Shown: piece by piece, positions 11,904 to 24,889 of the stretch | Position numbering within the stretch: the first letter of the stretch is position 1 | Layout of the letters: each line of letters opens with the position of its first letter | NCBI RefSeq assembly: GCF_902362185.1 | Contig: NC_044496.1 | Location: forward strand, 10,755,772 to 10,819,771 | Length of the DNA stretch: 64,000 nucleotides | Origin: Chanos chanos | Lineage: Eukaryota; Chordata; Actinopteri; Gonorynchiformes; Chanidae | Reading direction: 5' to 3' | Translations under genes and position numbers: made by a program | The notes under the pieces: model-generated | The model's input: the letters and a program-made list of their open reading frames with translations, nothing else | Database searches by the model: none | What the model was told of the DNA's origin: nothing

Positions 11904-13938
11904 TCCTTCCTGGAGTTTGACTTGTGTGTGTCTTTCTTTGTGCCACTGACTTTATCATATCACAAAATTAGATGAAAGTGAGGTTTATTCATTTAGTTGT
12001 TCCTTATAACACTGTTCAGCCCTGAGCTCATCTCTTTCATAGCATGAAATGACAAAGTGAAAAGAATGAAACAGTTGATGTCTCATACACAAAGTGAATG
12101 TTTTCTGTTTACGCTTTACAAATACTTTGAGCTGTAAATTCACAGCACCCACATGGTGTAGTTTTAAACTCCTTGCTGTAATATGACAATACACTGTACT
12201 CTGATCATACACATATTAATAAATGTGTAGTTGACTGCACTGGATTTTCAAATACCTATATTGTCATTAATGAATAACTGTATCATCACAGTAGTTAATG
12301 TATCTCTTGGGTTAATATAAGAACAAAGGAAATTTGGTAGAAATTTGGATTATTCTATTTTATATGCAAATGTTTATGATGCGGTGCTGGTTCATGTCAC
12401 AAGATTTTTCACATCTGCCCAAAAGTCTAGATAAACTCTGAGAGACATGGAAAACTTTGCTGTCTAACAGGTTTCTGGGAAAGCCTTGACAGTCACTGCA
12501 GCTGGTGTCTGTACCAGTTAGGGAAGCCCCAGCAAAGGAAGTGAGGTCATTTTTAATTACTTGTCTTCTAAACGCTCTTACAAGTAATCTCAGTTCCAAG
12601 TAGCACTTTGCTCTTACGTACTTCCTCTTTTATGAGTAATTAAAAAAAAAAAAACTGACACACTTGATAAGAGGACTTTAGCATGGTTACAACCTCTCGT
12701 CTAGAATCTTCCGGGACATTTGCATTTGTACCATAAAGGGTGGGGACAGAATAAGGTATCTTTATGCCGTGTAGCGTCTTATTCATTATAGTCCTGATTA
12801 TAACAGACATGATGGAACAGGGTTTACTGAAACACACTTTGTTTATTTAAATAGTTGGATGGTGTTTGTAAAAGGTAGCAAGCCAAAAAAAAAAAAAAAT
12901 GGACCCAGTGCAGCAGTGCAGTGACCCCGATTTCTCTGCGTGGTTGTCATTAATAACCCTGACCTTAACCTTAACCCTGACTAAAAAGCATGTGATTTTA
13001 GGCCTCTGACTCAGAACTAACGTGTTTTGGAAATGTGGGCAATCCAAACTTCTTTACAGATGATCCATCATTTTAAAAACAGTTTAGAATACACCGCTCT
13101 AAAAATGCCCTGATATTAAAGATCTGTCTAAAAACAGAGGAACCTGAGCCGACACAACATTTCAACCATTTCAACATATTCATTAGTGACTGGAAGGGAC
13201 TTGGTTCATGTTTAGTGAGAGTGTATCATAGAGTTGCATCAGAAATCATGTTTCCTTGTGCTGAAATGGAGTATTGAGACACGGGGCCTGTAAACTTTCT
13301 GTGAAACCAAAACAAAAAGAAAAAATACCCTTACCTTTGGAGATTTCAAAAACGTATATTGCACAAATTTCTACTGAAGGAAATTCTGGCTCAACCTCAG
13401 TTTTGTTGTTGTGCCTGTCACACAACTCATTAAACCAGTTCCTATTATTTCCTTGTTTCTGATGAGAAGAGACTAAAAATAGTACACAATTATTCTGTTT
13501 CAACATCATTACTTTGCTTTAACAGTGCTTATGGTATTCAGCTGCAGAACAAAACTAAGGGGAGATGGCTGTGTGTTTTCTGCCCATGCTCTGTCTGTAT
13601 TCTCTGTTCTGTACATGAGTAAAAATGAGAATGGAGTTTTGTGACCAACTCCAACAGACACTAGAAACAAGCTGAGCTCAGATAGAACATAATGTCCATC
13701 TGTGCTCCATAACTAACATTGCTGTGGTTTCCATGAATACAGGAGCTTGATCTCTTCCTTGTGCATGTCTGAAATGTTTCCTGTTCTTACCTTACCGGTT
13801 GGTGTTTACAAAGTCTGCTAAAACATTAACTTTTTGTACTCTCTACAAGTAAGAAAACACACTCGTGTTGAATTAGCTTTTTTAAATGTAAAAATGGTAG
13901 CTGCAGTCTGGCATAAATACATGATTTTCATGACATGG
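11904..13938. other. intergenic sequence between pop4 and the SINE
   Basis: AT-rich sequence with A runs at 12640-12654 and 12886-12899. No exon series or repeat family was recognised. Confidence 0.55.
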
Positions 13939-13949
13939 GTATGACAAAG

Positions 13950-14305
13950 TGACAGCACGGTGGAGCAGTGGGTAGCGTTGTCACCTCACAGCAAGAAGGA
14001 CCCCAGGTGGCCGGGGTCCTTTCTGTGTGGAGTTTGCATGTTCCCCCTGTGTTTGCATGGGTTTCCTCCGGGAGCTATGGTTTCCCCACAGTCCAAAGAC
14101 ATGCAGGTCAGGCTAATTGGAGACACTAAATTGTCCCTAGGTATGAATCTGTGTGTGAGTCTGTGTGTCTGCCCTGCGATGGACTGGCGACCTGTCCAGC
14201 GTGTTTCCCCACCTTTCGCCCTATTAGCGCTGGGATAGGCTCCAGCACCCCCCGCGACCCTAATTAGGAAAAGCGGCTTTGATAATGAGTGACAGAGTGA
14301 GTGAG
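13950..14305 (+). mobile_element. tRNA-headed SINE with LINE-like tail, flanked by target duplication
   Basis: The element begins with an A-box-like head (GCACGGTGGAGCAGTGGGTAG) and continues with GTGTGGAGTTTGCATGTTCC, CAGTCCAAAGACATGCAGG, GCGATGGACTGGCGACCTG and GCGACCCTAATTAGGAAAAG. It ends in GAGTGA-type repeats. Flanks match: GTATGACAAAG at 13939-13949 and GTATGACCAAAG at 14306-14317, a near-perfect target-site duplication, so it looks full length and fairly young. The expected B-box between head and body is missing here but present in the 7.2-kb copy. The exact family name is not certain. Confidence 0.85.
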
Positions 14306-14317
14306 GTATGACCAAAG

Positions 14318-15235
14318 GAATGTTTTGCAGGGTTGGGTAAAAACTGACAAAGAAAAATTGACTAAAGCTTACTCGGGATATGTTGATGTTTATTTCTGAG
14401 AAGAACAGTAGAGTGTTATGTGTGTGTGGGACTGGGCGTGGAGGGATGTTGGTGTCAGTGCTGCTTACTGTGTGTTCTTTGCTTCCTTAGTTTGTATGTT
14501 GTTGGGTTTGTTATTTTTTTTTTTTTTAATTTGGGTCGGGGGGCGTGTCAACTTACAGTAAATGCACGAGTAGACTTTCACATATTCAGGAAACCCACAG
14601 AGTCAACCATACACATGCTATATATCTATTCAGTCATTTGGGCCATAGACCTATTACTCCATGTTCCTGCTTTGTTATTCAACCAGGTTTGATACAATGG
14701 TGGAATACGTACTTGTTTAGCTGAGAACATTTATGCTCGTTTATTTAAAAAAAAAAAAATAGAAAACATGCATTGCACTATTTGGGGCACATTTGAACTA
14801 GTAAGGTTTTGAAGAGGTTTTCAGAATACAGGTTTTGGGGAAGGTTCACCTGTGAAATGGAAAAAATGACCCTCCCCCTATGACTTAATATCTCAAGAAT
14901 ACTCCTTAGAAATGCACGAGAATATTACAAAATCCTCATGTAAGGATTTGTTAAACGTGCTAGACTGAGAGATGGAGTCGTATGTCTGATGTGTGATGTG
15001 TGTCTGTCAAAAGTCTTTTGCTCCTTGATGTGGCAGACTACCTGAATATAACGAGATATATAATTGCAAGTCACAATACAAGCTGCTCTTAGGTCTTAAA
15101 ATGTGTTTTGGTGTGCGCAAGGTTAACGTGACCAATGCATTTTCCTTCCTCTTTTTTTTAAAAATCGTGACGTATTCTGTTTCTTTCTTTCTTTTTTTTT
15201 TTTTTCTTGAAAGAACCATTAACCAGTAGGCGCGG
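14318..15235. other. intergenic sequence upstream of plekhf1
   Basis: AT-rich sequence with T or A runs at 14514-14527, 14747-14758 and 15191-15205. No gene was recognised. Confidence 0.55.
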
Positions 15236-15239
15236 AGAT

Positions 15240-15427
15240 CCCCTTATCACAACCGGAAAGACGGGTCTCGGAGAACATAAAAGCCCTGTCGCGACACAGT
15301 CACAGGAGAGATTTACTGCATGAGGTTTAACACACAGCAGCCACCGCATTAGCTACAAAGATTTGTTTGAAAGAAGACACTAAAGAAGACATCACTTACA
15401 CTGTTTTTTTTTTTTCACACTAATCAG
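15240..15427 (+). promoter_or_regulatory. plekhf1 promoter and 5' noncoding exon (predicted)
   Basis: An ETS-type site (AACCGGAAAG, about 15250) and a TATA-like CATAAAAG at 15276-15283 precede a probable noncoding first exon. That exon ends in AATCAG before GTAAAT at 15428. The next acceptor, TATTTCACAG ending at 15850, leads into the coding exon 17 bases before the ATG. The arrangement fits a gene whose only intron lies in its 5' UTR. The transcription start is inferred. Confidence 0.5.
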
Positions 15428-15867
15428 GTAAATTCCACTATCATTTTACTCAAATTTCCCTTTTTGTATTTTGTTAGATTAGTATTCACAACCTGTTTTT
15501 TGCTGAGAAGGGACCAAAACATTGAATTTGTCTACATGTATTTGCTGTTCATTCATTTTTGTTTATTCTTAATGCTATGTTCAGTCGAGCATGGGATGTT
15601 TGAGGTGGCACTGTATATGTATAGTTATTGTACCACTGTGGTATGTTCAATTTAGAGTTGATGTGCTATTGTAGTACTTATAACAAGGGTCACAAAATTG
15701 TGTAATGGTTTGTAATCAGGTCATAATCAGATCAGATCTTTCAAAAAGTAAAGAGACTACGTAATCATACTTATATGGCACCATAAATGTCAATGATTAA
15801 ATACAATAAAAACGAGAAGGTGTATGAACTATATCATCATTATTTCACAGGTAAAAGTTATTCCAGA

Positions 15868-16713
15868 ATGGCAGACCAGCTGGCCTTTACCATGGAGAAC
15901 CGTGAGCGTATCGCGGCTGTGGAAAATTCTTTTGGGCCAAGTGGCAAGGTTCTGTTGGAACCAAGCCGAATTTTGGTTGGCGAAGGACGTTTGTTGAAAC
16001 TGTGCCGACGGGGTCCACAACCCAAAGCTTTCTTCCTCTTTAACGACATTCTCGTCTATGGCAGTATCATAGTTCCAGGTCGGTGGAACAGCAACCAGCA
16101 GATTATTCCTCTTCACGAGGTACAGCAGGAGGATTTAGAGGATGGGGTTGAAATGACACACCAGTGGCTCATCCGTACTCCGCGCAAGTCTTTCTACGTG
16201 GCGGCAGCTTCGTCGGAGGAAAAACGAGAATGGATGCAGCATATCGAGGAATGCCGGGCCCAGCAGCTCGAGCGTATGGGTCTGTCCAAGGAAAATTCCA
16301 CGGGAGATTTTGCCGCCACGTGGATTCCCGACCGGGCTTCGGACATCTGCATGCGTTGCACTGAACGATTCCGCGTTACTCAGAGAAAGCACCACTGCCG
16401 ATACTGCGGTTTCATAGTTTGTAATAGCTGCTCAAAGGGCCGTGCCGTGCTCCTGCACATCTCCAACAAACCGGTGCGAGTTTGCCGGCCATGTATCGTC
16501 ATCCTCCAGGAGCAAGCAACAAGGAGAAACAGGAATGAGTCGCTGGAGGAGGCTTCCATGCCTGAATATGACGCCTCTAGTGAGGAGGACTGTGAGGAAC
16601 AGAATGAGAACCACGAGCCAACCTCATGGTTCAATACCCCGCAGGAACCTTCCTGGTCCCCTTACTGCTACTTTAAACCAGAGCATGCAAAGCCCCCTGT
16701 TTGTGGCATGTGA
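15868..16713 (+). CDS. plekhf1: PLEKHF1 (phafin-1), PH and FYVE domain protein
   Basis: An endosomal/lysosomal adaptor that binds phosphoinositides and is linked in the literature to autophagy and lysosome-dependent cell death. The 281-residue protein, close to the human length, is in a single exon. A PH domain spans about residues 36-130 (FFLFNDILVYG at 55-65, basic CRRGP region). A FYVE finger spans about 150-212, with the WxxD motif W152-D155, RKHHCR at 173-178, RVC at 204-206 and eight zinc cysteines C161, C164, C177, C180, C185, C188, C206 and C209. The tail is acidic and Ser/Pro-rich. The frame stays open 27 codons further upstream, but that part lies before a good acceptor (ends 15850), so the MADQLAF start at 15868 is preferred. 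Synteny with pop4 supports orthology. Confidence 0.97.
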   Translation: MADQLAFTMENRERIAAVENSFGPSGKVLLEPSRILVGEGRLLKLCRRGPQPKAFFLFNDILVYGSIIVPGRWNSNQQIIPLHEVQQEDLEDGVEMTHQWLIRTPRKSFYVAAASSEEKREWMQHIEECRAQQLERMGLSKENSTGDFAATWIPDRASDICMRCTERFRVTQRKHHCRYCGFIVCNSCSKGRAVLLHISNKPVRVCRPCIVILQEQATRRNRNESLEEASMPEYDASSEEDCEEQNENHEPTSWFNTPQEPSWSPYCYFKPEHAKPPVCGM

Positions 16714-17028
16714 AATGTGAAACTTTTGAAACTTTTGACTGTGTCTGGCACACTTTTGGGAGAAAAAGACATTTTTAAGGAGAAAAAAGGAAGTATGTAC
16801 ACTACGCTTGTGGAATATGTCCCAGAAATATGTGCGGGTTCTTTATATAGCAATGTAAGCACCTGAAGAAATAGACTCAGGGATTAGCTTAGTACATTGT
16901 CATCCTCTATGTGTGGCTCAAAGTATTAAACACTAGTTTCCAGTATGTTTTTATTATTATTATTCTTTACAGTATTTTGATTGTATGTGTATAATTGTGA
17001 TTATTTAATTGCATTTACTGAATGTGCA

Positions 17029-17034
17029 AATAAA
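17029..17034 (+). terminator. plekhf1 poly(A) signal
   Basis: AATAAA about 316 bases after the plekhf1 stop codon; no better signal was seen before it. Confidence 0.7.
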
Positions 17035-17039
17035 AATTC

Positions 17040-19511
17040 AGTCTACACTACACAAATCTCTTGGTCTGCCATTCTTTTGTCCTCTCTCCACATTACCTGT
17101 TGTGCCCTGGTCTATGAAAACAAGTTTCCCTCATCAGCTTATTACTTATTATGTACAATGCACTTCCCACTCAGTAAAGCTGTTTCTGACTTGTTTTGGA
17201 TAGATTTTTTTTTTTTTTTGCCCTAAGCATCTATCCTCCATATACATATAACGACTGACGTGAAAATTCACATAGTTGCAGTTATTACATCAATTCACAT
17301 ACAGCAAACATAAATGAACTTATACACAACTCTGTACGTGACAAAGCTGTCAAAATGGCAAAGCGTCAGTAAAAAAAAAAAAACAGCAGGTAATTAGCTA
17401 TCTGGTTTAATCTGGTATCTATAAAGAAATGATGATTAGTGTACATTCCTGCCAAATGGAACTCATGGTTATTGATATAAAAACAAATATTATGTGGAGA
17501 GAGAAACTGTCCTAGTGTAGCGTAGTGTTTTGGGTAGAGGGAGGTTGTGTGGTACAGAAAAAAACAGAAAGTTTTGGTTGGACAAACAAACACACTGGAT
17601 AACTACTGACACATAGTTCTCCAGTTACCTCACATGATTAATATCCAGTGATTTATTTGTGAAACAGGTTTCACCAGTGAAAAAGTTTATACAAATGACA
17701 TGCAAATCAGGTGAAAAAAAAATTGGACTGGAGGGAAAAGGTGTGAAAATCTCAGGTAAAATCTTCATTAAAATCTAAAACCACTGTGAACAAGAATTAT
17801 GAAAGCAGATATCTTTCTCAATTTTCTTGTCTTCGTCATTTGAGAATTTCCTTCCTTGTTCACCTGAATCACAGACAGTTTTAACACTTCATTTTAGCTC
17901 ATAAAGGACATGTTTTACATGAAGAATCTGCACACATCTAGTGAGACACAAGTGCATGTTTAAAAGAGAAGCTTCGGGACAGAAAAAAGAAGTTCTTACA
18001 TACTTTTTTTGACTATCGCAAAATGTTTATTACATAGAATATTACCTGAGGAGGTCCTTTGAAGGGAAGTGCTCTGTTTACAAATAAACACTTCAAGAAC
18101 ACGTTGCATATGCACTGAATTCATTTACAAACAGAATCCGCATTACCAAAATCAGTTATTATGGAAAATATTCAATCCCCTGTAACCGAGATGAAGATAA
18201 TTTTGCCTGTATGTACTTTGCATGCATATTTGAAGCCTCATGGAGTGTTATAAAACTTTGGCTCTAATTACCTAGTTTCTTGCTCAACACTGGGACGTGA
18301 TTGCGAAACGGAATAACCAGTCTTGAGACCAATAATAGCTTTGAATTATGACGCACTAAGTTCTCAAAGGTTTAACAAAACACAACACAGACATTACATT
18401 CTGGTAATCATTCCACTCTTTTTTTACGCCATTCAATTGTTTTCTTTTAGCAGGGGTCGCCTAGAGGCGTCAGTTACAATCCTGTCTATTAACCCCGAGG
18501 ATCATGGGTAGCTTATCTACTACTCAACAACAGTCATCAAATCATTAAATGGAACTTGAAAACAGGGTAAAAACTGGTTGACTTTCCTGGTTTTGAGCCC
18601 ATAAAATCACTTCTCAACCCCTGAAACCATTCTAATCTTGCTGTCCATCTTTGTGTGTGAGAGAAAAAGACGCTAATACTGTTATATCCTGGAAGACAGA
18701 CAGGGCATGGGCCAGTAGAACTTCATTCCACTGAGTTTGGTAAGCTTATGGTAAATCCCCCTGCTTCTATTACGGTCATGGAAAAAAACAAAACAAAAAA
18801 CCTGAGCTATGAAGGATTTATTGTGTTCTGTGCTATTTAAACTCTGAAAGCCAGGGTTGAAGTTAGTGTGACGAGAATGAGTCTTAGACAAGTGAATGAC
18901 GTTATGTATTTGAAAAGGTCCGTTCATCAACGCATTTTGTTTACCGTAGACGTCACTATCTACACTACTGTCTGATCAAAGAGTTCGAGCAAATTAATTG
19001 GCAAGGCACACATTTTCAATGCTCTTGTTGTTGTTGTTTTTGTAATTGTCCCAGGTTTTTGTTCATAATGTAGAACATAAATTTCCTTTTATATGCTGGA
19101 GTTTGTGCCCAGTGTTAAACAAAGCGTGAGATTTTTGTGAGCACACTCGTTCTCTACAGGTGAATTGCTCAGGTCCCATTGGAGAATAACAGCTGTGTGC
19201 TAAATCACATCTGAGCTAAACACCTTCGGCTACTGACACGTTTGGGTGTTACTCCGTTGTACTTTTGGCTGTTGTTTTTTGCAACTTTGTATGCAGGTCT
19301 TTTGTTGTTCCTTGTTTTGTTTTTTTTGTTTTTGTTTTTTTGGTGAAGCAGACCACAAAGCTAAAAGGAACGCTGGAAGTTCACTGCAATGAACATGTTC
19401 ACAAAATCTTGTTTTGCTTTTGGCAGTTTTATCTCTAATACTAAATCTCATACTGTATGCTTGAGGACCAGCCAGCTTTACTATGTTTACAAGCCCACCT
19501 GCTTACGGTGC

Positions 19512-19555
<44 letters not shown>

Positions 19556-21901
19556 CTGCCTTTCTGCGTCACTCTGAGAGGATGTGGTTTAGCTCTTCTT
19601 GCACGTATAGCTCGGCTCACATGGCCAGAGGTTAAAATTGGCCGTAACCAGCAAAAGTGAAACGCCCAGAAAAAAAAAAAAAGAAAGAAGAGGTGTCACA
19701 AGTGCAGCACAAATAAAGAAACTGAGAGCACGTCTCAGAGCAGCTGAGCTTTTTCTCAAATCAAACTCTTGTTGCAAAGATTCTATGAATTCATCTTTAC
19801 ATTACCCTATACTCTAGTATCTGCAGTGTCTGGAGCTATGATGTCATTAACTGATAACAGTTTAACCGTTCCCTTTTTAAAAAAAAGAAAAAAAACATTT
19901 TCTTCAGATGAAGAACTGAAGATCAGCATAGCACTACCCATTTGTTTTGTCCTCCTAATGCATAAAATTGTGGGGGGGGGGGGGGGGGGGGTTCTATATA
20001 TTTTAGATAAATTTCATGAAAGCATTCTGACCAGATAACAATTATGTCATGTTTAACACTTGGTTTTGTAGCGCAAATGGTTTTGTAGCTTCCTTTGCAT
20101 GTCCACTTCAGCAGCCTTTAGTCGCTTAAATGTCATTTCTCACGCTGCGAGAAACCGCGATAAGGAATTGGTGTCAGAAAACACTAGTTTCTTTATTAAC
20201 TGTACCATGTAACATATGAACCTAAACCTGCGTGCGTGTGCGCGTGCATGTGTGTGTGTGTGTGTGGGCACGTGTATTTGTGTTTAATGTGGTATGTTGG
20301 CTTCAACAGGTCTTGAAGACTGGGGTTTTATGTAACCAACTGTCTGAGGGTGTTAGAATCACTGGTGGTCTACGGAAAAAGTTCAGTTCATCACTGGTCA
20401 TCCATGATGCCAACAGGCATCCTAGAGCTGTGTCTCACATATTATAGATATAAAAACAAAAGAGGAAGGTCTAGAATTAAAATATGCAAGCAAATAATTC
20501 ATCAAAGTGCAAACCAAAGGTTACACCATTAAACCATGACTATCCTCATGTAATTTTATATACTCCTGCCACAAAGCTTTATGTTAAATAATGCATGCGA
20601 CTATTTTTGATTTACAAATTTATGTTCGTGTATATTTATTACATTGAATTTAAGTCATAGAGCTTTATGTTGAGCTGCGGGGGGGGGGGGGGGGGGGGGG
20701 GGGGGGTCAGAAGACACAACCTCCAGTATGGCCTGCATAGTGGCCCCACGCCAAGCCCTGGAATGACAACAATCAGGGGAAACAAGACTCCCATGTCTTC
20801 CTCTTTCACTTCCTTACCTGTTTGTGATAAGAAATGCTCTCTGTTATTTCTGGAAAGTCTATGCGATCCGCTGTTTGCTGAATGACAGGAATGTTCATAC
20901 TTTGATTTACTTTTTCATTGTTTACCAAAAGACTCATAGGGACAGTATAAATCACTTTACACTTAAAAACAAATTGCAGAACTATAATTTGCTGAAGTGC
21001 GACCCTGTCAGAGTCACTCAGTCACCTGCACTGAGAGGCCAAATGATCAGAATTACTGCACTTTGGTTTTGTCAGTGTTCTAATTCATTTATGACAAGAG
21101 AAGTTCATTCATGACATTTTGATAATGCAGATATGTGTCGTGCACTCCGTATGATATGACCAATTTGCCGCACCATCTATGCCGAGCACAAGGAGCAAGG
21201 GTCATCTTAAACACCATGAAGCAACCACTCTGACAGGTGAGCGGAGGCGGTGTATGCGTGTGAAATAAATCTGGGTGGTTCTAACCTGATTTATCCTGTT
21301 GTAAGGGACAATGTCCAATCATAGGTTGATAAAACAGATGAGCCCTTAGCCCATCTGAAGCATAAGTGCTGATTTCATCATCATAACCTGTTGTTTCTCA
21401 CTGAACTTGACTATATGACTTGGCTATATGTTGTCGTCCCCACATCACACCTTGAACTAGATCATTTTTCATCAATAATAATGGACAGGGATCCACCAAG
21501 GGATGCAAAAGGTCCGGTGGTGGAGTATGCATAAATGAATGACAGGGCTAACCAGACCATGTCAAACTGAAAAAAGAAAAAAAAAGCTGAAATATAAAAA
21601 CTTGAAAATGTGCTGAGTGCCTTGCATGTTTTACAACATCAATATTCAAGATAACAAATTAGATGATCTTTCATTCAAAATACTGTAAGGTATCTTAACA
21701 AAAATGAAGTGTTCTAATATTCCAACTGCTAATTTAGTATGTTTACTTATTTTATTATTAATCATGACCAAGGCATAGCCTACACGTGATCTGAAATATT
21801 TCATTCAGCAAAGTCAGCTAACTTTGAAACTTTTGAGAAACTTTGAAGTTGAACTTACTTTGTAACACCCCCCCCCCCTTTTTTTTTTTTCCTGTAGGTT
21901 T
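17040..21901. other. gene-free region between plekhf1 and the c19orf12 block
   Basis: No exons were recognised. Contents: a CA run (19513-19553), two long poly-G tracts (about 19971-19990 and 20679-20706), a short interrupted TG stretch near 20250-20266 and AT-rich filler. Both poly-G tracts are long for a vertebrate genome and may be poorly sequenced. Confidence 0.55.
20679..20706. repeat. poly-G tract of about 28 bases
   Basis: Uninterrupted G run. Similar but shorter homopolymers occur at 9313-9326 (G), 19973-19990 (G), 46821-46839 (C) and 47543-47560 (C). Exact lengths are likely to vary or be misread. Confidence 0.9.
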
Positions 21902-21909
21902 ATTTAAGC

Positions 21910-22103
21910 CAGTGATTCTCAACTCCAGTCCTGAGGGCCCCTTTGTCCTGCACGTCTTTGTTTTAACCCCGGACTGACACGCCTGATTCCGCTGATCAAT
22001 TAATCATCAACCCCTTGATTAGCTCAATTAACTGTGACAATGAAGAGTTAAAACAAAGATGTGCAGAACAGGGGGCCCTCAGGAGTGGAGTTGAAAACCA
22101 CTG
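21910..22103. mobile_element. hAT-type MITE with terminal inverted repeats
   Basis: A 194-bp element with about 30-bp imperfect inverted ends: left CAGTGATTCTCAACTCCAG.., right end read in reverse CAGTGGTTTTCAACTCCAC... Both continue into CCTGAGGGCCCC. It is flanked by identical 8-bp copies ATTTAAGC (21902-21909 and 22104-22111). An 8-bp target duplication and CAG..CTG-type ends are typical of hAT transposons. It is too short to encode a transposase. The interior is rich in TTAATTA-like text. Confidence 0.9.
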
Positions 22104-22914
22104 ATTTAAGCTGTGTTGTTAAACTGCTCTATGGCTCCATCTTGTGTTCATAATGGGTCATTTCTTTAATGCATTTAAACAAAATCTGGTTGTACTTTCA
22201 GAAAACCGTGGTGGGCGTTCAAGAATGTAAAATACAGTCAAAGACATGCTGCACTTTATGTCTGTATGACTGTGTTCATTGAGAGTACACTTGGACTGTT
22301 CTTACATAGACCTTATTTGTCATGACAAGTTGATTCTGCTGGCATTTAGCCTGCATGCACCTTAAGGTGAGGCACAGAATTTGCTGACATATTAACTAAT
22401 CTGAATAAAACCATTTTGACATGAGATGTGATACCCTTGAGGCCTGATGCAGTGTGTATATTTATGTTAATTTCTTTACCATACACTCTCATTCAGAGAG
22501 ATATGCAGAAAGTGCACCTACTTAGCTTACAACTGATGAGCATTTTGTATGAATTTGTAAACATTCTTAGCATGCTGTATAGAGCACATTCCTCTCTAAT
22601 GTTTCAGACAATGATATATGCTTTACAAGATAAAACTATAATACAAAGGTTTAACCGGAGATGGTGAGACCAAGCATTTCCAGGTTATCTGTCGCCTTAA
22701 CGCACATCCCTATTCACAAGACATGAGATGAATGTTAACAGTAAAGAAAAGTGTGTGCGGTCACTGTTGGTATTGTATAGTTTGTAGCGCCCCCTGGTGA
22801 CCACTGCAAGAATACATTGTTAAGTCATCTGCTGTCTCCATTAGCTGTGACAGAAAATTCCTTCAGAAGGGCATCATATCAGGTGCAGAGTTTATAGAGA
22901 GGATGACACTGTCT

Positions 22915-24350
22915 AGTGCCTTGTTATACTTCAGTAACAGTGCAGTAACATTTAGACCCTTGTTCATTTGTCTGTAGCTGTGTATTTGCAGCCGTCTTGG
23001 GCTTTTGTGTGTAACTGGTTCATTCACACTTAACTCTGGATCTTGTTTTTCATATTTATTCAGATATCATATACCATTATCTGTTATCTGTTACTGTAGC
23101 TACGTATCACATAGGAATAATGCATGGTTTGTTATACTTATGTGTACTTGCCATAGTATTTTGTGTATTCTTTACTCTACACTTAATCCAAGTAAAAGGC
23201 TCAAGCAGCACATTAGCCTGTTTAATGGAACTTATGACGTTCCGACTTTCCGACTTGTGACATTCTGGCAACCAGATGCTGCGACAAAACAACAACAACA
23301 ACAACAACAACAAAAGTATACTTATATACACAAAATATATTGCAGTTGCATGGGTGGAGCAAATGAAAGAATCCAATTACAGGGAACTTTACAGTGCATA
23401 AGGGAAAGGACTGAAAAACCTGTAGATGAAGAAGCAGACTACTTGAAATTCATCCCTCTTGGCATTCAGCCAAGCCGTAAAAGAATGGATCAAGGGACAC
23501 TGTGAGTCTTAGAATCTTTCTAGTGCTTGTTCGCACATTTCTTGGGCCAAATTCATGTTCACAAGTGCACGGAAATGCAGAATTGATAGCCTGTTTTCAA
23601 GAACACAGCTCATGCAGCGATGCATGCTGAAAAGTTATTTCCACTTACTAGACATACCAATCAACTAATTTTTGACTTCGGTCAAAAAATATTGTGTACT
23701 TTGTGTCAGTAGATCACAACTTGTTTGTACATCGAGAAAATCTTTAATTATAATAGATACGCTGTTTCAGTAAAGTTTCCTTTTTCTTCTTGATGTTCTT
23801 ACCATTTTAGACATTGAATTTTACATATCTTTTGACATATTCTGATCCAGAATTGCACCAGTATGGCCCAACTGGATTATGGCCTCTCAGTACCATAACA
23901 GATCTCTAGACTCCCAGTGGACTAGCTGCAAAAACTCCATCTACTCTAAAACTGTATGCCTGATGACGACTGCCATCTGTGTAATTTTTACACTTGTCAC
24001 CCAATTCACTTTTTTCTCATGCACTTTTGTAATAAACTAGTCTCTCACAGGCACAAACTCAAGAGTGTGGCACGGAAAAGACATTTTTTGTGAGCAACTT
24101 CAGAAGATGAACTTTCACAACCACATCCACATAGGGACACTGACACTGGCTTCAGCACATTCTAAGTGCTTTATATACAAATAGTTCAGAGAATAATTAC
24201 ATTGCAGGATTACTTTGAATTTCAATATTAAGATGGTTAATGGATAGTGGGGATTGTTCCACTTGTTGCAAGCGAGTCCAAACTAGTCTAAACTGTTTTG
24301 CTTTGGCAATCTGTGGCAATAGTGAAAGCAAATCCTGTGACCGCCAGACT
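22915..24350. repeat. 3' flank of c19orf12 copy A, duplicated near copy B
   Basis: Sequence near 22920-23165 (AACAGTGCAGTAACATTTAGA, TTACTGTAGCTA, TGCATGGTTT) recurs in degraded form at about 29840-30050. Sequence near 24137-24350 (ACTGGCTTCAG, ATTGCAGGATTACT, GGGATTGTTCCAC, CAATAGTGAAAG) recurs twice at about 30404-30755. This is the downstream flank of a duplicated c19orf12 unit. A CAA run (23290-23313) lies between. Confidence 0.7.
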
Positions 24351-24889
24351 CCTTAACTCCTCTCCTCAAGGACACTCCCCTAAACACAGAGACACTCAGA
24401 GCTTTAATCTTGGATCACATAGCTCACCTGTAATATAAAATGTAGTTGCAAAAATAAACAATTATTACAATTGACAGTGACTTTCATAACGATTACAGAG
24501 GTATGCGCTGATTAGTGCCAAAAGTGATCCATGGTCAAAAAATAATTAAAGATGTTTTAACAGATATATAGACTGTCCAGAATCCAACCTCTCTGAGTGA
24601 ACAATACTAGTATTTGTTAATTAATGATCAACTATTGCTTAAAAATTCAAATTCAAAATCATAGCAAAAAATAATTCTCATTTAATTTTCAACAATATCA
24701 TTGACCACCAAATTGAGTGCACTGGGAATTACATATGTTGACCGACTCCATTAAGCGCTTCCTCGACAAAAATATAATAAACAAAGCATTCTTCTAAAAA
24801 CCTCATCCCAACAGTTCATCCTCATAGCGGCCAGTTATTTGTGGCTCATGTACATCTTTATCAGGTTCCTCACAATCTCCTCCAACTGA

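Noticed and set aside
15787-15867. N-terminal extension of plekhf1 by 27 codons
   Set aside because: Lies upstream of a good acceptor ending at 15850 and does not resemble phafin-1; the MADQ start gives family length.
23005-23505. 166-codon open frame with a Gln run
   Set aside because: The Gln run is a CAA microsatellite, the remainder matches no family I know, and the flanking DNA is non-coding duplicated sequence.
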